NCBI RefSeq assembly: GCF_001598295.1
Contig: NZ_BCYR01000004.1
Span: forward strand, 310,001 to 374,000
Length of the DNA: 64,000 nucleotides
Direction: 5' to 3'
DNA from: Klebsiella ornithinolytica NBRC 105727 = ATCC 31898
Lineage (GTDB): Bacteria; Pseudomonadota; Gammaproteobacteria; Enterobacterales; Enterobacteriaceae
This document shows positions 55,880-64,000 of the stretch, in pieces. Position 1 is the stretch's first letter, and the number at the start of each line of letters is the position of its first letter. Both the position numbers and the translations under genes were made by a program. The notes beneath the pieces were generated by a model. The model was not told where the DNA came from. It ran no database searches and saw only the letters and a program-made list of their open reading frames with translations.

Positions 55880-56755
55880 GTGAAAATCAACATCCTCGCC
55901 GCTGCGCTGCTCACCATGCTGACCGCCTCGACTCAGGCGGCGGAAAAACCGCTCAGAATCCTGCTGGTTAACGACGATGGCTGCCAGTCGGTTGGCACAA
56001 CGTCGTTACAGGAAAAGCTGGCCGCCAAAGGGTATGACGTGTGGATGGTGGCGCCTGCGACCAACCAGAGCGGCATCGGCTCAGCGATAACCTTCAAACC
56101 GGGTAAAACGTTCGATGTTAAGAAAGTGGCTGACAAGCGCTACTGCTTCCCGGGCACGCCGGCGGATGCCGTGGATTTTGGCCTGTGGGGGGTGATGAAA
56201 GAGGCGGCGCCGGACCTGGTCATTTCTGGGGTGAATGATGGCCCCAATACCGGCATGGCGCAGGTGAACTCGGGCACCGTTAGCGCCGCGGCCCGCGCGC
56301 TGCGCTACGGTTTCCCGGCTATTGCGGCCAGCATCGGCTATCGCTTCACGGAAGAGGAGATGAAAAACAAATGGCCCAGCACGCATAAATACTGGCCCGA
56401 TGCGGTGGATTACGTCGTGACCGTGGTGGATAAGCTGAACGCCACCCGCGAGCCGGGTGCCGCCTTATTACCCAAAGGGTCGGGGTTGAGTATCAACTAT
56501 CCGCCGCTGCCGACAACGGAGATTAAAGGCGTCCATTACATCGACAATGAGCAGTTCCCTGTCCCGCAGATTAGCTATGAGCTACAGGCTGACGGCACGG
56601 CGAAGCAGGGCATGAACCCGGCGTCGCTGACGCCAACGACGGAGGATACCGACAGCGGCTGGTTAAATAAGGGCTACATCACTTACACCCTGTTTGACGG
56701 TTCGTGGAATGCGCCGCAGTTCCAGGCGCAGTATGAGAAATTACTGGGCCGTTAA
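55880..56755 (+). CDS. Exported SurE-like 5'/3'-nucleotidase
   Basis: A 291-residue phosphatase from GTG 55880 (AAGGAG five bases upstream). A signal peptide (INILAAALLTMLTASTQAA) precedes the SurE fold. Motifs are ILLVNDDG (metal-binding aspartates), APATNQSGIGSAIT, FPGTPADAVDFGL and SGVNDGPNTG. Core SurE is cytoplasmic and has no signal peptide, so this is a separate periplasmic member, related to exported SurE-type acid phosphatases. It is divergent from an exported histidine phosphatase and a porin gene, which suggests a joint role in using phosphorylated compounds from outside. Confidence 0.88.
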   Translation: MKINILAAALLTMLTASTQAAEKPLRILLVNDDGCQSVGTTSLQEKLAAKGYDVWMVAPATNQSGIGSAITFKPGKTFDVKKVADKRYCFPGTPADAVDFGLWGVMKEAAPDLVISGVNDGPNTGMAQVNSGTVSAAARALRYGFPAIAASIGYRFTEEEMKNKWPSTHKYWPDAVDYVVTVVDKLNATREPGAALLPKGSGLSINYPPLPTTEIKGVHYIDNEQFPVPQISYELQADGTAKQGMNPASLTPTTEDTDSGWLNKGYITYTLFDGSWNAPQFQAQYEKLLGR

Positions 56756-56776
56756 TACGGCGCTGAAGTGATAAAA

Positions 56777-56799
56777 GCGGGAGCCGTTCTGGCCCCCGC
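56777..56799. terminator. Bidirectional terminator between surE-like and cusA
   Basis: Stem GCGGGAGCC/GGCCCCCGC with one mismatch and a 5-base loop; on the minus strand it is followed by TTTTA, ending the cus operon. Confidence 0.7.
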
Positions 56800-56805
56800 C
56801 TGGTA

Positions 56806-59800
56806 TCAAGCCGATATCGCTTTCCGCGTCTGCCGGTGCCGGTACAGCCACATCAGTTTATACGCTGCCGGGATGATAAACAGCGACAGCAGCGGGGCGG
56901 TGATCATCCCGCCGATCATCGGGGCGGCGATGCGACTCATCACCTCCGATCCTGCGCCGGTGCCCCATAAGATGGGCAGCAGGCCGGCGATAATCACCGC
57001 CACGGTCATCGCCTTTGGCCGCACGCGCAGCACCGCCCCCTGATACAGCGCCTCGTCGAGCTTTTCGACGCTAAAGGTCTGCGGATTTTCCAGCGACGGG
57101 TGAGCTTCAATCGCGTGGCGCAGGTACATTAGCATCACCACGCCAAACTCCGCCGCCACCCCGGCCAGCGCAATAAACCCGGTGCCGGTGGCAACCGACA
57201 GATGGAACCCCATCCCGTACAGGAACCAGATACCGCCAACGAGGGCGAACGGTACGCTGGTAATGATCAGCAGTGCCTCGCCAAAGCGGCGGAACGCCAG
57301 GTAGAGCAGGACGAAGATGATCATCAGCGTCATCGGCACCATCAGCTTCAGCTTCTGATTGGCGCGTTCGAGCAGCTCAAACTGCCCGGAGTACGACACG
57401 CTGATCCCCGGTTTCATCTGCACCTGTTCGGCGATGGTTTTTTGCAGGTCGTGAACCACGGAGACCATGTCGCGATCGCGGGCGTCGATGTAGATCCAGC
57501 TGGCCGGGCGGGCATTCTCGGTTTTTAGCATCGAAGGACCGGTCACCACCTTCACTTCAGCGACGTCACCGAGGGTGATTTGCTGCTTCATCGGGGTCAG
57601 GACTGGCAGCTGGCGCAGGGCGTCCGGGCTGTCGCGATAGCTTTGCGGGTAGCGGATGTTGATCGGATAACGCTCAACGCCTTCTACCGTTTCACCCACC
57701 ATGGCGCCGCCGATGGCCGACGACACAAACAGCTGAACGTCGCCTACGGTCATGCCATAGCGGGCCGCTTTTTCGCGGTTGATATCGATATTCAGATAGC
57801 GCCCGCCCACCAGGCGTTCTGCCAGCGCCGAGGTGACGCCCGGCACGGTTCGGGCGACCACTTCGATCCGCTCGGCGACCTCGTCGATATCGGAGAGCAC
57901 CGTGCCGGAAACCTTAATGCCGATCGGGCTTTTGATCCCGGTGGAGAGCATATCGATGCGGTTACGAATCGGCGGTACCCACAGATTGGCCAGCCCCGGC
58001 AGCCGCACGGTCTTATCCAGCTCCTCAATAATCTTCTCCATGGTCATCCCCGGCCGCCACTGCGCCTGCGGCTTGAGCTGAATAGTGGTTTCGACCATTT
58101 CCAGCGGCGCGGAGTCGGTGGCGGTTTCTGCCTTACCAGTCTTGCCAAACACGCGGGCTACTTCCGGCACGGTCATGATCAGCTTATCGGTTTTTTGCAG
58201 CATATCCGCCGCCTGCGCGGCTGAGATCCCCGGCAGCGTCGAGGGCATATACAGCAGATCGCCTTCGTTGATCTGCGGTAAGAACTCGCCGCCGACCCGG
58301 TTAAGCGGCCAGATGATCGTCAGGATCGACAGCAGTGCAACCAGTAGCGTGGTTTTCGGCCAGTGCAGCACCTTCAGCAACAGCGGGTGATAAATGCGGA
58401 TCAGAAAACGGTTGAGCGGATTACTGGTTTCCGCCGGGATCTTACCGCGGATCCAGAAGCCCATCAGGATCGGGATCACCACGATCGCCAGCAGCGCCGC
58501 ACCCGCCATCGACCAGGTTTTGGTAAAGGCGAGGGGACCAAATAGCTTCCCTTCTTGTCCTTCGAGGGTAAAAATCGGGATAAACGACAGGGTAATAATC
58601 AGCAGGCTGATAAACAGCGCCGGGCCGACCTCCACCGAAGCGTCGGTGATGATTTTCCAGCGCGTGTCGTTGGCCAGTTTCTGCCCCGGGTTATGGTGCT
58701 CCCACTCTTCCAGCCGCTTATGGGCGTTTTCGATCATCACGATGGCGGCGTCAACCATCGCCCCTACGGCAATGGCGATACCGCCCAGCGACATGATGTT
58801 GGCGTTCAGTCCCTGAAAATGCATGACGATAAAGGCGATACAGAGACCAAGCGGCAGAGAGATAATCGCGACCAGCGCGGAGCGGATGTGCCACAGGAAC
58901 AGCGCGCAGACCAGTGCTACGACGATAAACTCCTCCAGCAGCTTGCTGCTGAGGTTGTCGATCGCCCGGTCGATCAGCTGGCTGCGATCGTAGGTCGTCA
59001 CGATTTCTACCCCTTCCGGCAGGCTGCTTTTCAGGGTCTCGAGCTTGTCTTTAACGGCGGAAATCACTTCGCGGGCGTTTTTGCCGGAGCGCAGGATCAC
59101 CACGCCGCCGGCCACTTCGCCTTCACCGTTCAGTTCGGCAATGCCGCGGCGCATTTCCGGGCCCATTTGTACCCGCGCCACATCGCGCAAAAAGACCGGC
59201 ACGCCGTTGTCGCCGGTTCTCAGCACGATATTATTGAAGTCATCCAGCGTCTGCAGGTAGCCGCTGGCGCGCACCATATACTCAGCTTCCGACAGCTCGA
59301 CGGAAGAACCGCCCGCCTCCTGGTTGGAGGCATCCAGCGCGGATTTCACCGTCGACAGGCTGATGCCATACTGGGTCAGTTTCTGCGGGTCGACGACAAT
59401 CTGATACTCTTTGACCACGCCGCCGACCGATGCCACTTCCGAGACATTGGGGATGGTTTTCAGCTCATATTTTAAAAACCAGTCTTGCAGCGAGCGCAGT
59501 TCGGCGAGGTCGTGTTTACCGCTGCGATCGACCAGCGCATATTCGAAGATCCAGCCCACGCCGGTTGCATCCGGTCCCATTTCGGCGCTGACGCCCGCCG
59601 GCAGTTTACCCTGCACCTGATTGAGATATTCCAGTACCCGGGAGCGCGCCCAGTAGGGGTCGGTGCCATCCTCAAAAATGACGTACACATAGGAGTCGCC
59701 AAACTGTGAGAAGCCGCGTACCGTTTTGGCTCCTGGCACCGACAGCATGGTGGTGGTCAGCGGCCAGGTGACCTGATTTTCGACGATTTGCGGCGCCTGC

Positions 59801-59964
59801 CCCGGATAGCTGGTTTTAACGATAACCTGTACATCCGAGAGATCCGGCAGAGCATCGACCGGCGTATGGACGATGGTCCACGCGCCCCAGAGGCTGAGAA
59901 ACAGCGCGCCCATCATCACCAGAAAGCGGTTGGCCACCGAGCGACGGATTATCCATTCAATCAT
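56806..59964 (-). CDS. cusA: Cu(I)/Ag(I) efflux RND pump CusA
   Basis: Inner-membrane proton-driven pump of 1052 residues, about the E. coli length. It has twelve membrane segments and two large periplasmic loops, with methionine relays for Cu(I)/Ag(I). The N terminus ([16 protein letters not shown]), [23 protein letters not shown] and the segment-4 motif [20 protein letters not shown] are diagnostic of heavy-metal RND pumps. It is the last gene of cusCFBA and starts 11 bases after cusB. It forms the tripartite CusCBA complex. Confidence 0.96.
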   Translation of the reverse strand: MIEWIIRRSVANRFLVMMGALFLSLWGAWTIVHTPVDALPDLSDVQVIVKTSYPGQAPQIVENQVTWPLTTTMLSVPGAKTVRGFSQFGDSYVYVIFEDGTDPYWARSRVLEYLNQVQGKLPAGVSAEMGPDATGVGWIFEYALVDRSGKHDLAELRSLQDWFLKYELKTIPNVSEVASVGGVVKEYQIVVDPQKLTQYGISLSTVKSALDASNQEAGGSSVELSEAEYMVRASGYLQTLDDFNNIVLRTGDNGVPVFLRDVARVQMGPEMRRGIAELNGEGEVAGGVVILRSGKNAREVISAVKDKLETLKSSLPEGVEIVTTYDRSQLIDRAIDNLSSKLLEEFIVVALVCALFLWHIRSALVAIISLPLGLCIAFIVMHFQGLNANIMSLGGIAIAVGAMVDAAIVMIENAHKRLEEWEHHNPGQKLANDTRWKIITDASVEVGPALFISLLIITLSFIPIFTLEGQEGKLFGPLAFTKTWSMAGAALLAIVVIPILMGFWIRGKIPAETSNPLNRFLIRIYHPLLLKVLHWPKTTLLVALLSILTIIWPLNRVGGEFLPQINEGDLLYMPSTLPGISAAQAADMLQKTDKLIMTVPEVARVFGKTGKAETATDSAPLEMVETTIQLKPQAQWRPGMTMEKIIEELDKTVRLPGLANLWVPPIRNRIDMLSTGIKSPIGIKVSGTVLSDIDEVAERIEVVARTVPGVTSALAERLVGGRYLNIDINREKAARYGMTVGDVQLFVSSAIGGAMVGETVEGVERYPINIRYPQSYRDSPDALRQLPVLTPMKQQITLGDVAEVKVVTGPSMLKTENARPASWIYIDARDRDMVSVVHDLQKTIAEQVQMKPGISVSYSGQFELLERANQKLKLMVPMTLMIIFVLLYLAFRRFGEALLIITSVPFALVGGIWFLYGMGFHLSVATGTGFIALAGVAAEFGVVMLMYLRHAIEAHPSLENPQTFSVEKLDEALYQGAVLRVRPKAMTVAVIIAGLLPILWGTGAGSEVMSRIAAPMIGGMITAPLLSLFIIPAAYKLMWLYRHRQTRKAISA

Positions 59965-59975
59965 TTGTCATCTCC

Positions 59976-61253
59976 TCAGTGGGCGTGCGCTGTGGGTGTC
60001 GGTAGCGCGGCAGGCGTCTGCGCGCGCATCCTGTCCAGCGCGCCGGAAATATTGGCTTCCGAATCAATCAGGAACAGACCGCTGGAGACCACCTTTTCGC
60101 CTTCGCTGAGGCCGGCGCTGACCGCCGTGACGTCGCCGGATTGCTGGAATACGTCGATACGTTTCGGGACAAAACGCCCGTCGTTGTCAACCGTGATCAC
60201 CCGCTGCTCCGTACCGGTATCGATCAGCGCTTTTGACGGAATCAAGAGCATCGGCTGGCTTTGGGTGTTCAACCGCAGCCAGGCGTTCATCCCCGGTTTG
60301 AGCATCTCGTCGGGGTTATCCACCTGCAGGCGCAGCTGTAGCGTGCGGGTCGTGGCATCGGCGCTGGGCAGAATCGTCCATTTGCTGATGGTGAAGGTTT
60401 TCCCCGGCCAGGCGGGAACGGAAATCGTCAACTGCGAGCTGTCTTTAAGCAGCCAGGCAATAGATTCCGGTACCGCGGCGCCGATCCACACCGGATCCAT
60501 TCCCTGAATTTTCGCCACCACGTTATCCTTGGTGATGTTCATCCCGCTGCGCAAATCAAAGGCGGTGATAACGCCATCGATCGGGGCTTTGAGGGTGAAG
60601 CGGGTCTGAATTTTACGCGTCGCTTTTAAGCGGCGAATATCCTCTTCCGGCATACCGGCGAGGCGCAGACGCTCGAGGATCCCCTCCACCTGGGTGGCGG
60701 TTCCGCCGGTATCCCGCAGCAGCAGATATTCGCTCTGGGCTTCGACCCAGTCCGGAATGGTCAGATCGACCAGCGGCGTGCCCTGGCGAATTTTATCGCC
60801 AACGGTCAGGGGATATACTTTCTCGATAAATCCCGCCGAGCGCGCCTGCACAATCACAAACTGATATTCGTTAAAACTGACGCTCGCCGGCAGCAGCTGC
60901 TCGAAATGCAGCGGGCCACGGCGAACGGGTTCGGTTTTCAGCCCCAGGTTTTGGGTCTGCGTGGGATCGATACGCACGCCGGGTGTAGACGGGGAGGCTC
61001 CCTCTTCGTCGGCATACTTCGCCACCAGGTCCATATCCATAAACGGTGATTTTCCCGGTTTATCAAAGCGCGTATTAGGGTACATCGGGTCATACCAGAA
61101 CAGCACTTTACGGGCCTCTTTTGTACCGGTCGGTGCCGCGCTGTCCGCGGCGGTTGGTGGCGAGAACCAGGCGTACAGGCTTGCGGAGATCATGCCGCCA
61201 ATAAGCATACTGCCGATAATCAGCGCGCTGTTTTTGAGGGTTAACGAGGCCAT
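59976..61253 (-). CDS. cusB: Cu(I)/Ag(I) efflux adaptor CusB
   Basis: Periplasmic membrane-fusion protein of about 425 residues joining CusA to CusC. An N-terminal membrane anchor (ALIIGSMLIGGMISASLYAW) is followed by FWYDPMYPNTRFDKPGKSPFMDMDLV, whose methionines bind Cu(I), then the lipoyl, helical-hairpin and barrel domains (RFTLKAPIDGVITAFDLRSG). The C-terminal end PTAHAH is histidine-containing. ATG 61253 or 61265 may be the start; 61253 resembles the family N terminus more. Confidence 0.95.
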   Translation of the reverse strand: MASLTLKNSALIIGSMLIGGMISASLYAWFSPPTAADSAAPTGTKEARKVLFWYDPMYPNTRFDKPGKSPFMDMDLVAKYADEEGASPSTPGVRIDPTQTQNLGLKTEPVRRGPLHFEQLLPASVSFNEYQFVIVQARSAGFIEKVYPLTVGDKIRQGTPLVDLTIPDWVEAQSEYLLLRDTGGTATQVEGILERLRLAGMPEEDIRRLKATRKIQTRFTLKAPIDGVITAFDLRSGMNITKDNVVAKIQGMDPVWIGAAVPESIAWLLKDSSQLTISVPAWPGKTFTISKWTILPSADATTRTLQLRLQVDNPDEMLKPGMNAWLRLNTQSQPMLLIPSKALIDTGTEQRVITVDNDGRFVPKRIDVFQQSGDVTAVSAGLSEGEKVVSSGLFLIDSEANISGALDRMRAQTPAALPTPTAHAH

Positions 61254-61298
61254 ATCTGTGTCCATTCCGGTGTTATTGGGAAGCTATCTCCGTGGGCG

Positions 61299-61649
61299 TT
61301 ACTGTGCGAGATGGATATCCTGTAATAAGGAGAGATTGCCCTGCTGAATAAAGGTAAAGGCGACTTTGCTGCCGGCTTTAATGTCGTTGAGCGGCGTTTG
61401 CGGGGTAAAGGTGAAACGCATGGTCATCGGTGGCCAGTTCACCGCCGGAATCGCATCATGGGCGATGGTGACTTTTTTGCTTTCCATATCAATGGATTTA
61501 ACCTCGCCGGTGGCGCTGATGGCCGGCGTTTGTTGCGCGGCGGGCGCGGCGTTCATCATTTCGCCATGCTGATGTTCGTTGGCCTGCGCGCCGAACATCA
61601 CCGTAGAAAGCAGGCCGAAAATGAGGGTTTTAGTAAGGTGATTCATCAT
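61299..61649 (-). CDS. cusF: Periplasmic copper/silver chaperone CusF
   Basis: Small exported metallochaperone of 116 residues that hands Cu(I)/Ag(I) to CusB. The signal peptide ends near GAQANEH. The metal site is visible: His in VTIAHDAI, Trp in AVNWPP and two Met in MTMRF. The C terminus GNLSLLQDIHLAQ parallels E. coli CusF. It lies between cusC and cusB, as usual. Confidence 0.95.
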   Translation of the reverse strand: MMNHLTKTLIFGLLSTVMFGAQANEHQHGEMMNAAPAAQQTPAISATGEVKSIDMESKKVTIAHDAIPAVNWPPMTMRFTFTPQTPLNDIKAGSKVAFTFIQQGNLSLLQDIHLAQ

Positions 61650-61675
61650 TCATGCTCCTGAAAGTAAATGAGGGG

Positions 61676-63061
61676 TTATTCCATCCAGCCGCCACCCAGG
61701 GCGGTGAATAGCTTGATTTCGTTGACCTGACGGGCGTAGTTGAGGTCCAGCAGGGTTTGTTGCGTGGTGAAGAGCGAACGCTCGGCATCCAGCACTTCGA
61801 TATAGCTCACCGCGCCGTGCTGATAGAGCGCTCTGGCTCGCTGCCGGGTCGTCTGCAGCGAAGCGAGGTAGCGTTGCTGAGCGCTGATTTGGTCTGCCAG
61901 GCTCTGGCGCAGGGCCAGCGCATCGGCGACCTCTTTGAAGGCGGCCTGAATTTTTTGCTCATAATTCACCACCGACTGCTGCTGGCGGATTTCCGCTAAA
62001 TCGAGGTTGGCCTGATTGCGCCCGGCATTAAAAATCGGCAGTTCGATTTTGGGGACGAAATTCCACATCCCGCTGGCGGGGTTAAACAAGCGTGACAAAT
62101 CCGCGCTGCTGCCGGACAGCGAGCTGGTTAAGGTTATCGACGGGAAAAAGGCCGCGCGCGCGGCGCCGATATTGGCGTTCGCGGCGCGTAAACCGTGCTC
62201 GGCTTCTAAAATGTCCGGGCGCTGCAGCAGGATCTGCGAAGAGAGCGCCGGCGGCAAGGCGACGCCGTTGATATCAAGGAGGCTGCTGGCCGCGTCATCA
62301 GGCAGATGCTGGTAGCTCCCCAGCAGCAGCTGCAGAGCGTTGTTGGCCTGCGCCAGTTCGCCTTCACGTTTGGCAATATCGGCACGGGTGCTTTCGATGA
62401 CCCCGCGGGCCTGCTCCAGCGCCAGGACATTGGTGCTGCCGGTCAGCAGCTGTTTCTCGACAAAGGCGTAGGAACGCTGGTAGTTCTGCAACGTCTCCTT
62501 CGCCACCTGCAGCTGAGCCCAGGCCAGGCGCTGGTTGAAATAGCTCTGCGAGACATTCGAGACTAATAGAATATGAACCGCCCGGCGGGCTTCCTCGCTG
62601 GCGAAATAGTTTTGCCTGTCCGCCTCGCTTAAGTTTTTCAGACGGCCGAAGAAATCGAGATCAAAGCTGAGGTTAAGCCCGGCCTGATAGTCGCTGGCGG
62701 TGGTGGTGTCACCTTTGAGTTTGCCGCTCCAGGTGGTGCTGGCGGCGCTATCAAGCTGCGGGTAGCGATCGGCGTCGGTGACGCCATATTGCGCTCTTGC
62801 CTCCTGGACTTTGAGCGTTGCCATGCGCAAATCCCGGTTGTTCAGCAGCGCTTCGCCAATTAGCGACTTCACCTGCGGGTCGACGAAAAATGTCCGCCAG
62901 CCGCTATCCTGATAATTTACCGGCATCGTGACCAGTTTGTTCTGGCTGCGTGAGAACTGCTGCGGCACCGGCGAGGTTGGCTGCTGGTACTCCGGTGCTA
63001 AAGAGAGGCAGCCGGTCAGAACAAAAGTCACGCTGAGCGTGATGAGCTTTAATTTGCGCAT
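61676..63061 (-). CDS. cusC: Outer-membrane efflux lipoprotein CusC
   Basis: TolC-like outer-membrane channel of 461 residues. The signal ends in a lipobox (FVLTGC), so it is a lipoprotein. Family blocks are YQQPTSPVPQQFS, DSGWRTFFVDPQVKSLI, NNRDLRMATLKVQEARAQYG and the repeat-like ALALRQSLADQISAQQRYL. ATG 63061 is chosen because it begins the lipoprotein signal; the frame is open upstream to 63286 but would run across the CusR box. First gene of cusCFBA. Confidence 0.95.
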   Translation of the reverse strand: MRKLKLITLSVTFVLTGCLSLAPEYQQPTSPVPQQFSRSQNKLVTMPVNYQDSGWRTFFVDPQVKSLIGEALLNNRDLRMATLKVQEARAQYGVTDADRYPQLDSAASTTWSGKLKGDTTTASDYQAGLNLSFDLDFFGRLKNLSEADRQNYFASEEARRAVHILLVSNVSQSYFNQRLAWAQLQVAKETLQNYQRSYAFVEKQLLTGSTNVLALEQARGVIESTRADIAKREGELAQANNALQLLLGSYQHLPDDAASSLLDINGVALPPALSSQILLQRPDILEAEHGLRAANANIGAARAAFFPSITLTSSLSGSSADLSRLFNPASGMWNFVPKIELPIFNAGRNQANLDLAEIRQQQSVVNYEQKIQAAFKEVADALALRQSLADQISAQQRYLASLQTTRQRARALYQHGAVSYIEVLDAERSLFTTQQTLLDLNYARQVNEIKLFTALGGGWME

Positions 63062-63135
63062 AGGGCAGGACGCTTTCGACGACGAATGAATGACGGGTAC
63101 TGTACAAAACGGCCTCTGTTCGATGCGTGACAGGA

Positions 63136-63155
63136 AAATGACAAAGCTGTCATTT
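63136..63155. promoter_or_regulatory. CusR binding box between cusC and cusR
   Basis: Perfect palindrome AAATGACA-N4-TGTCATTT, matching the copper-responsive cus box of E. coli. It serves both divergent operons. Confidence 0.9.
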
Positions 63156-63233
63156 ACCTGAGAATTCATTGCTATCCGGTTTGGCTCCACTAGAATTGGA
63201 AACCCGCACAAAAGGCGCGTGAAGGAGCATGTC

Positions 63234-63917
63234 ATGAAGATTTTGATCGTCGAAGATGAGAAAAAAACCGGGGAGTACCTGACCAAAGGGCTAACGGAGT
63301 CCGGTTTTGTCGTCGACCTGGCCGATAATGGTCTGAACGGCTATCATCTGGCGATGACCGGCGATTATGACCTGTTGATTCTCGATATTATGCTGCCCGA
63401 TGTGAATGGCTGGGATATTGTCAGAATGCTGCGCGCCGCCAATAAAGGGGTGCCCGTCCTGCTGCTGACGGCTCTGGGCACCGTTGAGCATCGGGTCAAG
63501 GGACTGGAGCTGGGCGCGGACGACTATCTGGTGAAGCCCTTTGCCTTTGCCGAGCTGCTGGCGCGGGTCAGAACCTTGCTGCGCCGCGGTGCGTCGACCA
63601 TGGTTGAAAGCCAGTTTCAGGCGGCGGATCTGTTCGTCGATCTGGTGAGCCGTAAAGTGACCCGCGGCGGAACGCGTATCACCCTGACCAGCAAAGAGTT
63701 CACGCTGCTGGAGTTCTTTCTGCGTCATCAGGGAGAAGTCCTGCCCCGGTCGCTGATTGCATCCCAGGTCTGGGACATGAACTTTGATAGCGATACCAAT
63801 GCCATCGACGTGGCGGTCAAACGGCTGCGGGCTAAAATCGATAATGACTTTGAACCGAAGCTTATCCAGACCGTGCGCGGCGTGGGCTATATGCTCGAGG
63901 TCCCGGATGTTGAGTAA
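63234..63917 (+). CDS. cusR: Copper-responsive response regulator CusR
   Basis: A 227-residue OmpR-family regulator. The receiver domain has the acidic pair (VEDEKKTGE), phospho-acceptor Asp51 ([13 protein letters not shown]), Thr in LLLTALG and Lys in DYLVKPFAF. The winged helix follows ([26 protein letters not shown] [24 protein letters not shown]). ATG 63234 has AGGAG six bases upstream. It activates cusCFBA through the box at 63136-63155. Confidence 0.95.
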   Translation: MKILIVEDEKKTGEYLTKGLTESGFVVDLADNGLNGYHLAMTGDYDLLILDIMLPDVNGWDIVRMLRAANKGVPVLLLTALGTVEHRVKGLELGADDYLVKPFAFAELLARVRTLLRRGASTMVESQFQAADLFVDLVSRKVTRGGTRITLTSKEFTLLEFFLRHQGEVLPRSLIASQVWDMNFDSDTNAIDVAVKRLRAKIDNDFEPKLIQTVRGVGYMLEVPDVE

Positions 63918-64000
63918 GTGGTTTCCGCGGCCCTTTTCGCTGGCTTCGCGGCTGACTTTTTTTATCAGCCTGGCCACGATCGTGGCGTTCTTTGCCTTCA
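63907..64000 (+). CDS. cusS: Sensor kinase CusS, N-terminal part
   Basis: The window ends after 31 codons. The start [19 protein letters not shown] followed by [12 protein letters not shown] matches the N terminus and first membrane segment of E. coli CusS. It overlaps cusR by 11 bases, as expected for a coupled two-component pair sensing periplasmic Cu(I)/Ag(I). Confidence 0.92.
   Translation, partial: MLSKWFPRPFSLASRLTFFISLATIVAFFAF

Noticed and set aside
55880..56755. Core housekeeping surE
   Set aside because: It carries a signal peptide and stands next to exported phosphatase and porin genes; core SurE is cytoplasmic and usually linked to pcm and rpoS.
58555..59475. Plus-strand frame of about 300 codons across cusA
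   Set aside because: It is antisense to the certain cusA gene; the composition (many His, Gln, Arg, Gly) is that of a shadow frame in GC-rich coding DNA.

Overview
The window reads as chromosome of a Klebsiella-type enterobacterium. At the left edge are the first codons of a gpdQ-type glycerophosphodiesterase and a glycerol-phosphate-type ABC permease pair. Next comes ahr (yjgB) beside tRNA leuX, the same pairing as in E. coli. The right edge carries a complete cusCFBA operon divergent from cusRS. Genes in these backbone parts are GC-rich; long AT-rich inserts lie between them.

Left to right: 1-3.4 kb is backbone (gpdQ fragment, two permeases, ahr, leuX). leuX carries a decayed P4-type integrase directly at its 3' end, so 3.4-19 kb reads as an old genomic island. 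The island holds a seven-gene chaperone-usher fimbrial operon, two AraC-type regulators, a damaged IS3-family element, a stump of an HNH restriction endonuclease, a membrane-anchored SH3 protein, a TIR-domain gene broken at a T7 tract, and a frameshifted symE. 19-36 kb is mainly carbohydrate use: xynB-xynT divergent from a second xylose isomerase, a LamB-type porin, and a uronate divergon (GPH transporter and uxaC against a short-form uxuA). Among these sit yjhP and topAI (without a recognisable yjhQ), small HTH regulators, a cold-shock gene, yqaE and a periplasmic rhodanese.

37-53 kb is the most unusual part. Three ToxR/MarT-like membrane regulators, two with FidL-like partners, lie beside a second fimbrial operon that is transcribed away from a microcin-type secretion operon. 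That operon encodes a glycine-rich double-glycine-leader precursor, a CvaA-like adaptor, a CvaB-like C39-peptidase ABC transporter and a 282-residue protein I do not recognise. I see no clear immunity gene. This is the best candidate for an undescribed system.

53-56.8 kb encodes an OprD-family porin, an exported histidine phosphatase and, divergently, an exported SurE-like nucleotidase. Each of the two phosphatase genes is preceded by a terminator-like hairpin with a T9 tract lying in its own leader, which suggests paired attenuators or small RNAs. 56.8-64 kb is copper/silver efflux with a palindromic CusR box between cusC and cusR. All calls come from reading the sequence and from remembered family features; no database search was run.
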